Assembly: GCA_937959115.1 (NCBI GenBank)
Contig: CALGAW010000023.1
Span: 1 to 64,000 of the forward strand
Length of the DNA stretch: 64,000 nucleotides
Reading direction: 5' to 3'
Source: an uncultured Saprospiraceae bacterium
GTDB taxonomy: Bacteria > Bacteroidota > Bacteroidia > Chitinophagales > Saprospiraceae
The stretch's first letter is position 1; every line of letters starts with the position of its first letter. The position numbers and the translations under genes were made by a program. A model generated the notes under the pieces. It saw nothing but the letters and a program-made list of their open reading frames with translations, ran no database searches and had not been told where the DNA came from. This document shows, one piece after another, positions 9,086 to 18,016 of this stretch.

Positions 9086-11215
9086 ATGAAAAAGATGCGT
9101 AGATTCCTCCAACACTTTTCAACTGCCATTATCCTTCTTTTGTTTTTTTGTACTAGTTGCATTCAACAAAGGAAATCGGTAATATTACTCCCAGAGCAGC
9201 ATCAACATCAAAACGCAAAACGAAACAAACAGCCTCCTGTTTCAACCTATTATCACATCTTGATGACAGGGCAATCTATATCAACTGGAGCATGGGGATC
9301 GGACAGTCTTGGCGGATCTTTTTCCGACCAACAACCCTACCCTAACTACATGCTTTCTCAACCTGCGCATCAGCCTAATCTTCAAGGGCCGCTGGGCACA
9401 ATTGCGCCACTTATCCCATTGGTAGAGCCATATTTCTCTTATGGTATCAACTTTGATGTTGAAACACCTGTCACTGGAATGGCAAACACAATGTCTGCAC
9501 TTGACCATCCCGTATCTCCTTCTTACGGTGTGATTGCAACAGGGCATGGTTTAGGCGCACAGCCTTATGCCCAAATTAAAAAGGATCCTTTAGTCACAAC
9601 TCCGCCTTCATTATTGCGCTATTCTATTGGGCAGCAGCAAATCAGTAAAGCCTATCAAGAGATTAGCACAAATCCTGCATTTAGCAATTCTACTTATAAC
9701 CCATTGGGCGTAGTGGTCATACATGGTGAAACGGATCAACTACAAGGCAATTCAGCATTTTATGAAGAGTATCTAAACGAATTTCAATCAGACTATCAAT
9801 CTGATATGATTCAATTCTTGAGAACGCATAATGAGCCAGAAATTACTGACTTTCCAATGTTTGTGACTCAGATGAATTCAAGAGGGCCTTCACAAATGGC
9901 TATTGCACAGCTAGATGCTAGTAGAAACAATAAAAACATTTACCTAATTGGACCAACTTACCAGTACACTTATCATGACAAAACGCACTTAAAAGGAGCT
10001 TCGGAATATCGATATCTAGGAGAAAACGTAGGCAAAATCGTCCACAAAGTCGGCATTGAACGAGAGGAATGGGAGCCGTTGTCTCCAAAGAAAATTAACT
10101 TTGATAGTACATTGATAACGATTGAATTCCATGTTCCGGTAGGCGATTTAGTCTTGGATGCCCCTCCGCACAGCACAGACTCAATCACTGGAGTTAAAGA
10201 GTTCTATGAAAACTTTGGTTTCGAATATATAGACGACTCTTACAGCGCTAAAATTGCACATGGTGGTGTATCTATAGGAGTAGACAAAAAATCCGTTCAG
10301 ATTAGCTTAAACAAGCTACCAACGGGTTCAAACCCAAGGATCAAGTATGCCGCTCAAGCATATGCAAGCGTTTTACCCTCTTCACCTCTTGGCTGCCGTT
10401 ATGGTGATTTGGCAAATGGAGACAAGTGTTATGGTGGTAACCTTAGGGATTCTGACCATACTGTACCGAACGCTATAGACGGTAGTGGGAGACCACTTTA
10501 TAATTGGTGTGTTTCCTTTGATGAGCCTTTATACGTTGACATTCTTTTGAAAGCAGTTTTGCAAGGACCTTATGACCCCAATACGGGATTAATGCAAACG
10601 AAGTTAGGCGAAAGAGGCCTTCTCCCCTTGCAAGAACCCTACAGTTCGCTTGGATATACCTTTGTAAACAATGAAGAGGTTGGTACAATAATTTCCTCCA
10701 ATGTATTAAATGCAACTGGAGCTGATAAACCAATTGATTGGGTACTGGTAGACCTTTTACATCCAGTAAATAGAGATAGCATTATACAAACACAAACTGG
10801 AATACTTCAAAGCGATGGGGATATTGTAGATCCATCAGGGGTGTCCAAAGGTGTTCGTTTCTACAGTCTCATTACTAGAGATTATCATATACAAATTCGA
10901 CATAGAAACCATCTTCGAGTCTCTACGTTACGTCCTGTTCGAATCAACAGAAATCTTGGTGTTTTCAATTTTTCAACTTCAGTCAATACGTCTTACCAAA
11001 AAAGATTTGGCCCTACGAGAGGACTATGGGCAGGAGATGTTGATAAAGACTTCATAATTGATCTAAATGATAGAAATCTTATTCAGGCTAATTCTGCGAA
11101 AGTTGGCTATCTAGGAACAGATATAAACCTTGACGGAGTCACCAATGCAAGGGACAGAGCATTGGCATGGAATAACAGAAAATTACCCGGGATTGAATCA
11201 ATTCAAAAAAAATGA
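9086..11215 (+). CDS. SGNH-hydrolase-like lipoprotein with dockerin-like tail
   Basis: 709 residues. A lipoprotein signal peptide ends in LLLFFCTSC, with Cys near residue 25 as the predicted lipidation site. Residues 55-330 have the SGNH/sialate O-acetylesterase layout: YHILMTGQSISTG (block I, nucleophile Ser), GVVVIHGETDQ (block III-like), and HDKTHLKGASEY (the D-x-x-H catalytic dyad). This predicts an esterase acting on acetylated glycans or a related ester outside the cell. The middle part is unrecognised. The C-terminus has two Ca-loop repeats, GDVDKDFIIDLNDRN and DINLDGVTNARDRA, like a dockerin type I module. No T9SS sorting tail is visible, fitting lipid anchoring. The next gene encodes a secreted protein with a cohesin-like first half. 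Confidence 0.7.
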   Translation: MKKMRRFLQHFSTAIILLLFFCTSCIQQRKSVILLPEQHQHQNAKRNKQPPVSTYYHILMTGQSISTGAWGSDSLGGSFSDQQPYPNYMLSQPAHQPNLQGPLGTIAPLIPLVEPYFSYGINFDVETPVTGMANTMSALDHPVSPSYGVIATGHGLGAQPYAQIKKDPLVTTPPSLLRYSIGQQQISKAYQEISTNPAFSNSTYNPLGVVVIHGETDQLQGNSAFYEEYLNEFQSDYQSDMIQFLRTHNEPEITDFPMFVTQMNSRGPSQMAIAQLDASRNNKNIYLIGPTYQYTYHDKTHLKGASEYRYLGENVGKIVHKVGIEREEWEPLSPKKINFDSTLITIEFHVPVGDLVLDAPPHSTDSITGVKEFYENFGFEYIDDSYSAKIAHGGVSIGVDKKSVQISLNKLPTGSNPRIKYAAQAYASVLPSSPLGCRYGDLANGDKCYGGNLRDSDHTVPNAIDGSGRPLYNWCVSFDEPLYVDILLKAVLQGPYDPNTGLMQTKLGERGLLPLQEPYSSLGYTFVNNEEVGTIISSNVLNATGADKPIDWVLVDLLHPVNRDSIIQTQTGILQSDGDIVDPSGVSKGVRFYSLITRDYHIQIRHRNHLRVSTLRPVRINRNLGVFNFSTSVNTSYQKRFGPTRGLWAGDVDKDFIIDLNDRNLIQANSAKVGYLGTDINLDGVTNARDRALAWNNRKLPGIESIQKK

Positions 11216-11329
11216 CTCTAGGAATAGTTCGATAAATGCAACCGATTACGTATTTTCACGTCTAACAAAGTAGTACCTTGCTAGATTCCCAACCTTATTA
11301 TCTTTTTTAATTATAAACATTTTTTTGTT

Positions 11330-12508
11330 ATGCGACAATTAATCAATCTTTGCATTTTTACTTCTTTTATATTTGGCCAATCTATACTCTTTGCTCAAAA
11401 TGGGAAAGTAGACGTCCGAGTAATAAAAAGTGGGTTTAGCTGTGACAGTTTATTCATGCTTGCCGATGTGGAAATCAAAGCAAATGATAATATGACTACC
11501 TTTAGCCTAGCTGATTTAAACGTTCGGTTATCCTTTAATCGAGATGCGTTTTATGAAGGCACAATGAGCAACCCATCAGTATTTATAGAACAAGAATTAA
11601 CTGTTTCTGGTCTTGTATCAGGTCCTGGTTTTACAGCATTCTACAATCCTCACTCCTTAACTGGTTCTCTTGACACAGTTATTTCTTACAATGTTGAACT
11701 AGCGGGAGGAGATGGCCACCCAATTTCGGATACAAGTTGGATCGCAGTTGGGCGAATCAAACTAGGCGTAAGGGATATTAATGCTTGTTCTGACATCTGG
11801 GTGCATACAAACGACCCAATCGATTTCCCTCCTACCTTTGTGAGTGAGAAATTCAACAACTTACTTTATCAAGTAAATGAAGGAACTTTTAACGATCAGC
11901 AAGCTTGTTTTCAATCTTTTTGCAACCAAGCCCCAATTGCTATCGACGATTTAATCACAACTCAAGAAGGCACTCCAATTGCATACAATATCCTTGCAAA
12001 TGACTCTGACCCTGACAATAATTTAGACCCAGCATCTCTTACAATTACCTCAACACCTCCTGCTAATGAAATTACAGTAGTTACCGGACCGGGTCAAGGT
12101 GAAATCACTGTTACACCGACAGGTATTTGGTATGGTGTGGCAACTCCGTTCTCTTATCAAATTTGTGATGATGCAGGGGCTTGTCATAGCGCCAATGTAA
12201 CCGTTACAGTCTTGGATGACCCTTATACAGGAGTCTCTAATTTATTAGCAACTAAAAACCTAAGTATTTATCCTAATATAACGACGGATCAAGTAACTGT
12301 TGAATTTAAGGACGGTTGGAATTATAATGATAACATCACGATCAAGCTATATTCGCTTCTTGGTCATTTGATCTCTGAAGAACACATTGATGTTTCTGGG
12401 AATGGTCATACGTATCAAACAAAACTAGGAAACTTACCACAAGGAGCTTATCTACTTAGCCTTTCAAATGAATCTGGCACTTACACCGAGCGAATCATTA
12501 AGCAATAA
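11330..12508 (+). CDS. Secreted protein with Ig/cadherin-like domains and T9SS type A sorting tail
   Basis: 392 residues. A signal peptide (LCIFTSFIFGQSILFAQ) is followed, to about residue 200, by a beta-rich domain of cohesin-like or adhesin-like appearance (my guess). Residues about 205-300 form a cadherin-like tandem domain: APIAIDDLITTQEGTPI, then NILANDSDPDNN and YQICDDAGACHSANVTVTV. Residues about 312-392 are a type A T9SS sorting domain: LSIYPNITTDQVTVEF, LYSLLGHLISEE, LPQGAYLLSLSN and a basic RIIKQ end. The protein is therefore exported through the outer membrane and held at the surface or released. It follows the SGNH lipoprotein after 114 bases, with a strong terminator after it, so the two may form a unit. 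Confidence 0.75.
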   Translation: MRQLINLCIFTSFIFGQSILFAQNGKVDVRVIKSGFSCDSLFMLADVEIKANDNMTTFSLADLNVRLSFNRDAFYEGTMSNPSVFIEQELTVSGLVSGPGFTAFYNPHSLTGSLDTVISYNVELAGGDGHPISDTSWIAVGRIKLGVRDINACSDIWVHTNDPIDFPPTFVSEKFNNLLYQVNEGTFNDQQACFQSFCNQAPIAIDDLITTQEGTPIAYNILANDSDPDNNLDPASLTITSTPPANEITVVTGPGQGEITVTPTGIWYGVATPFSYQICDDAGACHSANVTVTVLDDPYTGVSNLLATKNLSIYPNITTDQVTVEFKDGWNYNDNITIKLYSLLGHLISEEHIDVSGNGHTYQTKLGNLPQGAYLLSLSNESGTYTERIIKQ

Positions 12509-12530
12509 GAATCACTTTAAAATATTTTAA

Positions 12531-12569
12531 AACAGTATTGGTGCATGCATCAATACTGTTTTTTTTTTT
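12531..12569 (+). terminator. Rho-independent terminator
   Basis: A perfect 10-base stem, AACAGTATTG paired with CAATACTGTT, surrounds a GTGCATGCAT loop and is followed by a run of nine more T residues. It lies 23 bases after the stop of the secreted T9SS protein and closes that unit. The A-rich run before it means it could also work from the other strand. Confidence 0.9.
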
Positions 12570-12680
12570 GCAGTAAGCTAAACTGTTTTACAGTGTAGCT
12601 AAATCAATCTGTTTCAAGGTTTAACCCTTCAACTCGTATTATGCATTAAGATTCAATTATTAAAGTAGAAACCAAATTAG

Positions 12681-12688
12681 TAATTTTG
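12681..12688 (+). promoter_or_regulatory. -7 box of the cytochrome c-anmK-epimerase operon
   Basis: TAATTTTG matches the Bacteroidota -7 consensus TAnnTTTG. No good -33 TTTG sits at the usual 19-base distance. The box ends 7 bases before the ATG at 12696, so the transcript would be nearly leaderless. Confidence 0.45.
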
Positions 12689-12695
12689 ATCTATA

Positions 12696-13013
12696 ATGAG
12701 AAAAATCACCATACTTGCAGTTGTCATCATTTTAATTGTTTGGGGCTGTGGCTCAGAGACTTCTAGTAATGAAGGATTATCTTCAGGTACTAAGATTTAT
12801 ACCCTATACTGTACTCAATGTCACGGCAATAATGGCAGTCTTCAACTAAATGGAGCTAGTAATTTCCTTACCTCTAAGCTAACATTAGAAGAACGAATTG
12901 ACGTCATTACAGAGGGTCGTAAAACCATGTTACCTTACAAAGACCAGCTTACACCAGCTCAAATCAAAGCAGTCGCAACGTATACGATGAATTTCGGCAA
13001 TGGAACAAAGTAA
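12696..13013 (+). CDS. Small c-type cytochrome lipoprotein
   Basis: 105 residues. A signal peptide ends in IVWGCGSE, giving a lipobox-like Cys. The haem-binding motif CTQCH is near residue 40 (YTLYCTQCHGNNG), and a candidate axial Met lies in RKTMLPYKDQL. This is a class I mono-haem cytochrome, exported and membrane-anchored, probably a small electron carrier. The family fold is clear; its redox partner is not shown here. It begins a three-gene run: anmK starts 14 bases before this gene's stop, and the epimerase overlaps anmK by 4 bases. The genes share no obvious pathway. Confidence 0.88.
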   Translation: MRKITILAVVIILIVWGCGSETSSNEGLSSGTKIYTLYCTQCHGNNGSLQLNGASNFLTSKLTLEERIDVITEGRKTMLPYKDQLTPAQIKAVATYTMNFGNGTK

Positions 13014-14148
13014 TACACATTATGTAATTGGCTTAATGTCTGGTAGCTCATTGGACGGGATCGATCTTGCTTATTGCAAATTTACCCTAGTAAATCAACA
13101 TCAGTTTGAATGGGAACTAATTCTTGGTGAAACCATGCCTATTCCTGAAAGTTGGAAAGCTAGACTCGCTCACTTACCTACTCAAAACGCAGTAACTTTT
13201 GCGAGAACACATGTTTACTTTGGTCATTTCCTAGCAGAAACAGTCAACAGTTTTATAGCAAAACATCAGATTACGGCCTTGGACTTTCTATCCTCTCATG
13301 GCCACACGATTTTCCACAATCCTGACAAGCGGTATACAACTCAAATTGGTTGTGGGTCAGCACTTGCTGTCCTAACGGGTTATCCCGTCGTGAACGATTT
13401 CAGAATGCAAGATATCGCTATCAACGGTGAAGGAACTCCTATTGCTCCAGCTGCTGACAGGTATCTGTTTTCAGAGTACGACTTTTGCTTAAACATTGGT
13501 GGCATTGCAAATATCACTTCCCTAGTGCACGAGTTACCAGTTGCTTATGATATCTGCCCAGCCAATCAGCTGTTAAACTTTTTAGCTAGGCAGTTGGGAG
13601 TTGAATTTGATGCCGGTGGACGCCTTGCTGCTTCTGGTGGTCTGTTGCCAGATTTATTAAGTGCTCTGAGGGATTTCCCATACTATCAGTCTCCATACCC
13701 TAAGTCAATTAGTAATGAATGGATCATAGAACAAGTATTACCCATTTTAGACTCATTTGAGGCTTCTATAGAAGATAAACTGCATACAGCAACCCAGTTT
13801 ATCGCACAAGAAATTAGTAACAACATCATGCTTCTAGCAGGCCAATCCTCAAAATCTAATTTCAGATTAATGGCAGCAGGAGGCGGTTCCAAGAATGATT
13901 ATTTAATTCAGTCTATTCAATCTTACCTTCATAAAGAACTAAATATTGATTTAATTGTTCCATCTACAGAAATTATTGATTTTAAAGAGGCTATTCTTAT
14001 GGGGTTAATGGGAGTATTAAGAGTATTAAATATGCCTAATTGCTTTTCATCTGTCACTGGAGCAAAATTTGATACCATTGGAGGTGCCATCCATCAAGGC
14101 CCGCCTTCCGTTGTACAGCAGGCAGGCAATAAAAAACGAATCATATGA
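13000..14148 (+). CDS. anmK: Anhydro-N-acetylmuramic acid kinase
   Basis: 382 residues. AnmK phosphorylates 1,6-anhydro-MurNAc from recycled cell wall to MurNAc-6-phosphate in the cytoplasm. The sequence shows the family opening IGLMSGSSLDGIDLAYCKF, the mid-domain HGHTIFHNP, VNDFRMQDIAINGEGTPIAPAADRY (split here as VNDFRMQDIA and GEGTPIAP), and FCLNIGGIANITSL. A further nucleotide-site motif is LMAAGGGSKNDYL. Its length is normal for the family. The start overlaps the end of the cytochrome gene by 14 bases, and the stop overlaps the next ATG (ATGA), so translation is probably coupled. No other recycling genes (murQ, nagZ) are seen in this window. Confidence 0.95.
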   Translation: MEQSNTHYVIGLMSGSSLDGIDLAYCKFTLVNQHQFEWELILGETMPIPESWKARLAHLPTQNAVTFARTHVYFGHFLAETVNSFIAKHQITALDFLSSHGHTIFHNPDKRYTTQIGCGSALAVLTGYPVVNDFRMQDIAINGEGTPIAPAADRYLFSEYDFCLNIGGIANITSLVHELPVAYDICPANQLLNFLARQLGVEFDAGGRLAASGGLLPDLLSALRDFPYYQSPYPKSISNEWIIEQVLPILDSFEASIEDKLHTATQFIAQEISNNIMLLAGQSSKSNFRLMAAGGGSKNDYLIQSIQSYLHKELNIDLIVPSTEIIDFKEAILMGLMGVLRVLNMPNCFSSVTGAKFDTIGGAIHQGPPSVVQQAGNKKRII

Positions 14149-15155
14149 TACTAGTCACAGGAGGAACAGGTTTTATTGGCTCTTACATTTTAAGAATGTT
14201 GGTTGCTCAAGGCAATCAGGTAAGAGCATTGAAGAGAAGCAGTAGTCCTATGTTTTTAGTTGAAGACATTGCGGACAAAATTGAGTGGGTAGAAGGTGAC
14301 TTGCTCGATATCGGCAGCCTAGAAGATGCTTTTGAGGGGGTGACTCATGTGTATCATGCCGCTGCGATCATCTCTTTCAATCCTAGAGAAATTGAGCTAA
14401 TGAAAGCAATAAATGTTGAAGGAACAGCAAACATTGTAAACCTATGTCTAGACTTTAACGTAAAAAAGTTGCTACACGTAAGTTCTGTAGCAGCCATTGG
14501 AAGAAGCGAAACGGATGATCGAATAAGTGAAGCCACAAAATGGAAGCAAAGTAAGTTGAACTCCAACTATGCAAAGACAAAATTTAAAGCGGAATGCGAA
14601 GTATGGCGCGGTATTGAAGAAGGCTTATCAGCTGTTATTGTTAATCCTTCAGTTGTACTTGGTGGCGGAATATGGAAAAACGGCAGTTGTCAGCTCTTCA
14701 AACGAGTAGAAAAAGGCTTAAACTATTATCCGGTTGGGGTTACTGGTTTTGTAGATGTTCGAGATGTCGCTAAAGCTAGTATTCAGTTAATGAATAGCAC
14801 GGTTTCTAGTGAACGGTTTCTGTTGAATGGTGAGAATCTTTCTTTTAAAGATTTTATCTCAACGACTGCAAGATTTCTAAAAAAACCACTTCCAAAAACA
14901 AAAGTGGGCAAAGAAGTGCTTGGTCTACTCTGGAGGCTCGAGTGGCTAAAATCAAAAATCACTAGAAGTAATCCCTTACTTACCAGAGAAACTGCAAACA
15001 ATTCTAGCCATAGCAATCACTATGATGGAACCAAGGTACTCGATTTCATACCATTTTCTTATACACCAATTGAAGTTACGATTCAAGAAACATGCAAACA
15101 AGTCATTGCTTGTAGATCGAGTGGGAAATTGTTTGGAGTGATGGCTTTAGCTTAA
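14145..15155 (+). CDS. NAD-dependent epimerase/dehydratase (extended SDR)
   Basis: 336 residues. The Rossmann motif ILVTGGTGFIGSYIL is at the N-terminus (TGGTGFIG), AAAIISFNP follows, and HVSSVAAIG precedes the catalytic NYAKTKFKAE (Tyr-x-x-x-Lys, about residues 143-147). NPSVVLGGG is also typical of the extended SDR family. Members act on nucleotide sugars, flavonoids or small aldehydes; the substrate here is not apparent. It is the last gene of the cytochrome c-anmK run and overlaps anmK by 4 bases. The opposite strand's ompA terminator lies 320 bases downstream. Confidence 0.85.
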   Translation: MILVTGGTGFIGSYILRMLVAQGNQVRALKRSSSPMFLVEDIADKIEWVEGDLLDIGSLEDAFEGVTHVYHAAAIISFNPREIELMKAINVEGTANIVNLCLDFNVKKLLHVSSVAAIGRSETDDRISEATKWKQSKLNSNYAKTKFKAECEVWRGIEEGLSAVIVNPSVVLGGGIWKNGSCQLFKRVEKGLNYYPVGVTGFVDVRDVAKASIQLMNSTVSSERFLLNGENLSFKDFISTTARFLKKPLPKTKVGKEVLGLLWRLEWLKSKITRSNPLLTRETANNSSHSNHYDGTKVLDFIPFSYTPIEVTIQETCKQVIACRSSGKLFGVMALA

Positions 15156-15422
15156 TCTTCAAGTTGTTTTCAGAAAATAATTTATCGGTGCTTTGTTATA
15201 AGACAAACAGCACTTCTGATATTTGCAAATTTACAAAACTACTGAGCATCCCACTTTGCAACAGTAGATCTAAAAACCGTGAAAGTTACAGAGTAACGTC
15301 CCTTTTTATAAAAGCAAGATCTTAGAGACCATTTCAGTTAAGACAGCTCTTAGTTTCGAGGGATCGCTTTGATGAACCAAAGGCTATAAATAGTGTCGCA
15401 GTATCAACACTGAAGATTCGGC

Positions 15423-15460
15423 ATTCTTTGTTTAGCCATTTATTCTTTGTTTAGCTATTT
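15423..15460. repeat. Tandem duplication of a 19-base unit
   Basis: ATTCTTTGTTTAGCCATTT is followed directly by a second copy differing at one base (GCT for GCC). It lies between the convergent epimerase and ompA genes. The rest of the gap 15156-15475 holds no ORF or RNA gene I can support. Confidence 0.85.
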
Positions 15461-15476
15461 TATGTGAACATCTAAA

Positions 15477-15507
15477 CAAAAAAAAACCATCTGATTGCTC
15501 AGATGGT
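15477..15507 (-). terminator. Terminator of the ompA-like gene
   Basis: On the minus strand, ACCATCTGA pairs with TCAGATGGT around a four-base loop and is followed by a run of about ten T. It starts 30 bases after the stop of the minus-strand OmpA gene. Confidence 0.9.
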
Positions 15508-15536
15508 CTTTATATTTTATTAGTTGTATCTAAATT

Positions 15537-17411
15537 CTAGTAACCAGAACCTGCGTTACCTGAGTATTTAGTACCACCTCTAGAAGATTTAGGTGTATCT
15601 TTTCCTACAGACTCGAATCTTCCGTTGTAAGAAGGTGTTGCCATATCGTATTGAGTTCCGTCAGAAACGATAAATTCAACTCTTCTGTTCATGTACTGAG
15701 CAATTTCTTTCTCTTTTGAGTGACTGTGGTTATCAGGAAGTCCAGGGACTAAGTTCTCTTCCTCACCGCCATAGTTTAGTAAGAATCTGCTTCTATCGAT
15801 GTTGTAGTTAGCAACAAGGTAGTTCATAGCTTTTTGAGCTCTCTTGTATGAAAGTACAACATTGTACTGTGATGGTAAACGAACATCAGTGTGTCCTTTT
15901 ACAACCATTTGAAGACCTGGGCATCTTTTCATTACAGTTGCAACATGGTGCAATTGTGGATAGAATTCAGGCTTTAAGTAGTACTTGTCCAAATCGAAGT
16001 GGATCATTGGTAAGAACCAATCTCCTGAACAACCAGAAGCAACAGAAGGAGCTGAAACGTACTGAACAGGCGGAGGAGCAGGAATGTCGCTCTTCTTAGC
16101 GTATTCAGATAAATCAGGCATCTCTGGTGCAGGTACGTCAGCAACACCTTGTGGGTCTACTGGGTAACCTGGAGGAGAATAACGCTCTTTATCTTCGCAG
16201 TCAGATACTCCGTCACCGTCGCTGTCAAGAGTTACACCTCTTGTATCAACTGGGCAGTCAGGTGGAGTATTAGGCTCTCTATCCAATTTGTTAGGTACAC
16301 CATCTTCGTCATCATCGTCAAGTTTGTCACCAGCTTTTTTCTGAGTGTTCTTAGCGATTTGCTCGTAAGGTGCATCTAAAGGATTCAACCACCATAATGG
16401 CTCAACTCTGTTTTTGAAGCTTCCTAGGTGAAGGTTCAATCTAACGTGAGAGTACTGAGGAACATCAACGTCTCTTGTGAAGTCGCCTTGCTCAGCCCAT
16501 CTGTAGCCATCTTGAAGATCATCATCAGCAAAAGTAGCTTGGTGCTCAAGAGTTAAAGTAACTCTTTTGGATAAGTGAAATCCAAGACCAACACCTACAT
16601 TCACACCGAAGTTAATTCTGTGCTCATCAGTGTCGTCATCACCAGCTAGGTTCCATAGGTTACCCCATGCTTCACCAGATGTTTCGTAATCACCATCGAG
16701 GATTTCATTCTTCATCTTGTCTCTGATAGCCTTTCTGTCATCTTTAGTATCAAGATCATACCCATTAGCAAGTGTTCTGAATTGCTCATAAGTATCACCA
16801 CTACCGTTTAATGCATCATGGTAAAGAGAGTAGTACTGGATAACCGGACCACCGATGAGGAAAAGATCCAAGAAGTTTCTTTCCTTGTGAAATTTAAGAT
16901 TGTTCAAAGTCATAATACCTTGAACACCACCTTCAATGTAAGTGTTCTTAAAGTTGTAATAGTAAGGAAGTCCAGTACCCGCAGTTCCATTTAAGTTAGA
17001 ACCGTAGCCAGGTATCTTTCCTGTTCCACTATTAATGTTTCTTAGTGCATTGTTTTTGAACGCACCAACCGAACTCGGCTGGAAGTTCAATCCTTTAGCT
17101 ATACCATACATTCCGTTAAAACGAACTGCAAACGTATAACCAAGAGATTTTCTAAGGTGTGCACCTACACCAAAACCTAGTTGCGGGTTTACATCGCCAG
17201 CGATGACGAAGTAACCTCCGTGTAAACCAAGTTCCCACATGTCTTTTGGCTTAGAAGGATATTTCGTTTTCCCTTCTTTCCATTCTTTGTGCTGACCATC
17301 AGGATCCTGAACTACGGCGTCATCGTAGATCATGGATGTCTGCCCCATAGCCAGTGTGCTGAATAGCATTGTCAACGCTAAAGCAACCAATGAGTTAATT
17401 CTCCTTGTCAT
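15537..17411 (-). CDS. OmpA-family outer membrane protein with thrombospondin-3 repeats
   Basis: 624 residues. A signal peptide (LALTMLFSTLAMGQ) precedes a long beta-barrel-like N-terminal domain (about 25-340; MWELGLHGGYFVIAGDVNPQ, glycine-rich amphipathic strands). Residues about 365-425 are acidic Ca-binding thrombospondin type 3 repeats (DDDEDGVPNKLDREP, DSDGDGVSDCEDKE). The C-terminus (about 470-595) is an OmpA peptidoglycan-binding domain with VKGHTDVRLPSQYNVVLSYK (split: VKGHTD, YNVVLSYKRAQ) and NRRVEFIV. It should tie the outer membrane to the wall. The gene has its own strong promoter and terminator, suggesting an abundant single-gene transcript. The family is sure; which named Bacteroidota OmpA it is cannot be told. 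Confidence 0.9.
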   Translation of the reverse strand: MTRRINSLVALALTMLFSTLAMGQTSMIYDDAVVQDPDGQHKEWKEGKTKYPSKPKDMWELGLHGGYFVIAGDVNPQLGFGVGAHLRKSLGYTFAVRFNGMYGIAKGLNFQPSSVGAFKNNALRNINSGTGKIPGYGSNLNGTAGTGLPYYYNFKNTYIEGGVQGIMTLNNLKFHKERNFLDLFLIGGPVIQYYSLYHDALNGSGDTYEQFRTLANGYDLDTKDDRKAIRDKMKNEILDGDYETSGEAWGNLWNLAGDDDTDEHRINFGVNVGVGLGFHLSKRVTLTLEHQATFADDDLQDGYRWAEQGDFTRDVDVPQYSHVRLNLHLGSFKNRVEPLWWLNPLDAPYEQIAKNTQKKAGDKLDDDDEDGVPNKLDREPNTPPDCPVDTRGVTLDSDGDGVSDCEDKERYSPPGYPVDPQGVADVPAPEMPDLSEYAKKSDIPAPPPVQYVSAPSVASGCSGDWFLPMIHFDLDKYYLKPEFYPQLHHVATVMKRCPGLQMVVKGHTDVRLPSQYNVVLSYKRAQKAMNYLVANYNIDRSRFLLNYGGEEENLVPGLPDNHSHSKEKEIAQYMNRRVEFIVSDGTQYDMATPSYNGRFESVGKDTPKSSRGGTKYSGNAGSGY

Positions 17412-17490
17412 AGGGTTGTTTTTTTTAAATTTAATTATAAAATTCTAAGTATGTGAAGTAGTTCAGTTGCGATTTTCTTTAAATCAAGTA

Positions 17491-17521
17491 CAAAAGTATA
17501 CTTTTTTTCTTTTGTAGCAAA
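17491..17521 (-). promoter_or_regulatory. Consensus Bacteroidota promoter of the ompA-like gene
   Basis: Read on the minus strand, TTTG (17521-17518), exactly 19 bases, then TACTTTTG (17498-17491) match the TTTG-N19-TAnnTTTG consensus fully. Transcription would begin near 17484, leaving a leader of about 70 bases before the ATG at 17411. This is the best promoter match in the window. Confidence 0.8.
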
Positions 17522-18016
17522 TGTTTTCATTTTTTTTTTTAAAAAACTTTAACATTCAACTACATGGTCTTTTCATTCCTTCTCTAACTAAGGTTTGCAT
17601 TTAACAAAAAAACTAAAATAACAACTATTAAACTGTATATTCTTTTTAGTTATCTGCTTTTTAAACCTGAAGTCTTGGTATCTATTATTAATCATATTAC
17701 TATTAATAGGTCAACCTCCGAGCTCGTTGCAAAAACAATACCGAACTCGTTTAATTCGGAAATTATTTCAAACTTTAACATATCGTCAAAGTTTTCAACC
17801 TTAATGATGGGGACTAAATTGTAAGTTTAGATTGAGAAGAAATGCAATTTACATCTTTTAAATAGAAAATACAAGATTAATTGATTCTACTTACAACAAA
17901 ACAGTAATATGCTGAATCTAAACCAGCAATGTATAACGACAATTTAGTCAGAATGTTTCCATTTAAAACAGTTGAAATAAAAATTGTTTTGATCCACTCT
18001 TAATTGCAGCACTTCG
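17522..18016. other. Long AT-rich intergenic region
   Basis: About 495 bases lie between the ompA promoter and the 3' end of mtnA. There is no credible gene. On the minus strand a short ATG frame at 17781-17692 would encode 29 residues (MLKFEIISELNEFGIVF...), and the frame is open further upstream to a stop near 17828; it may be chance or a remnant. No terminator with a T-run was seen for mtnA. Confidence 0.4.
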
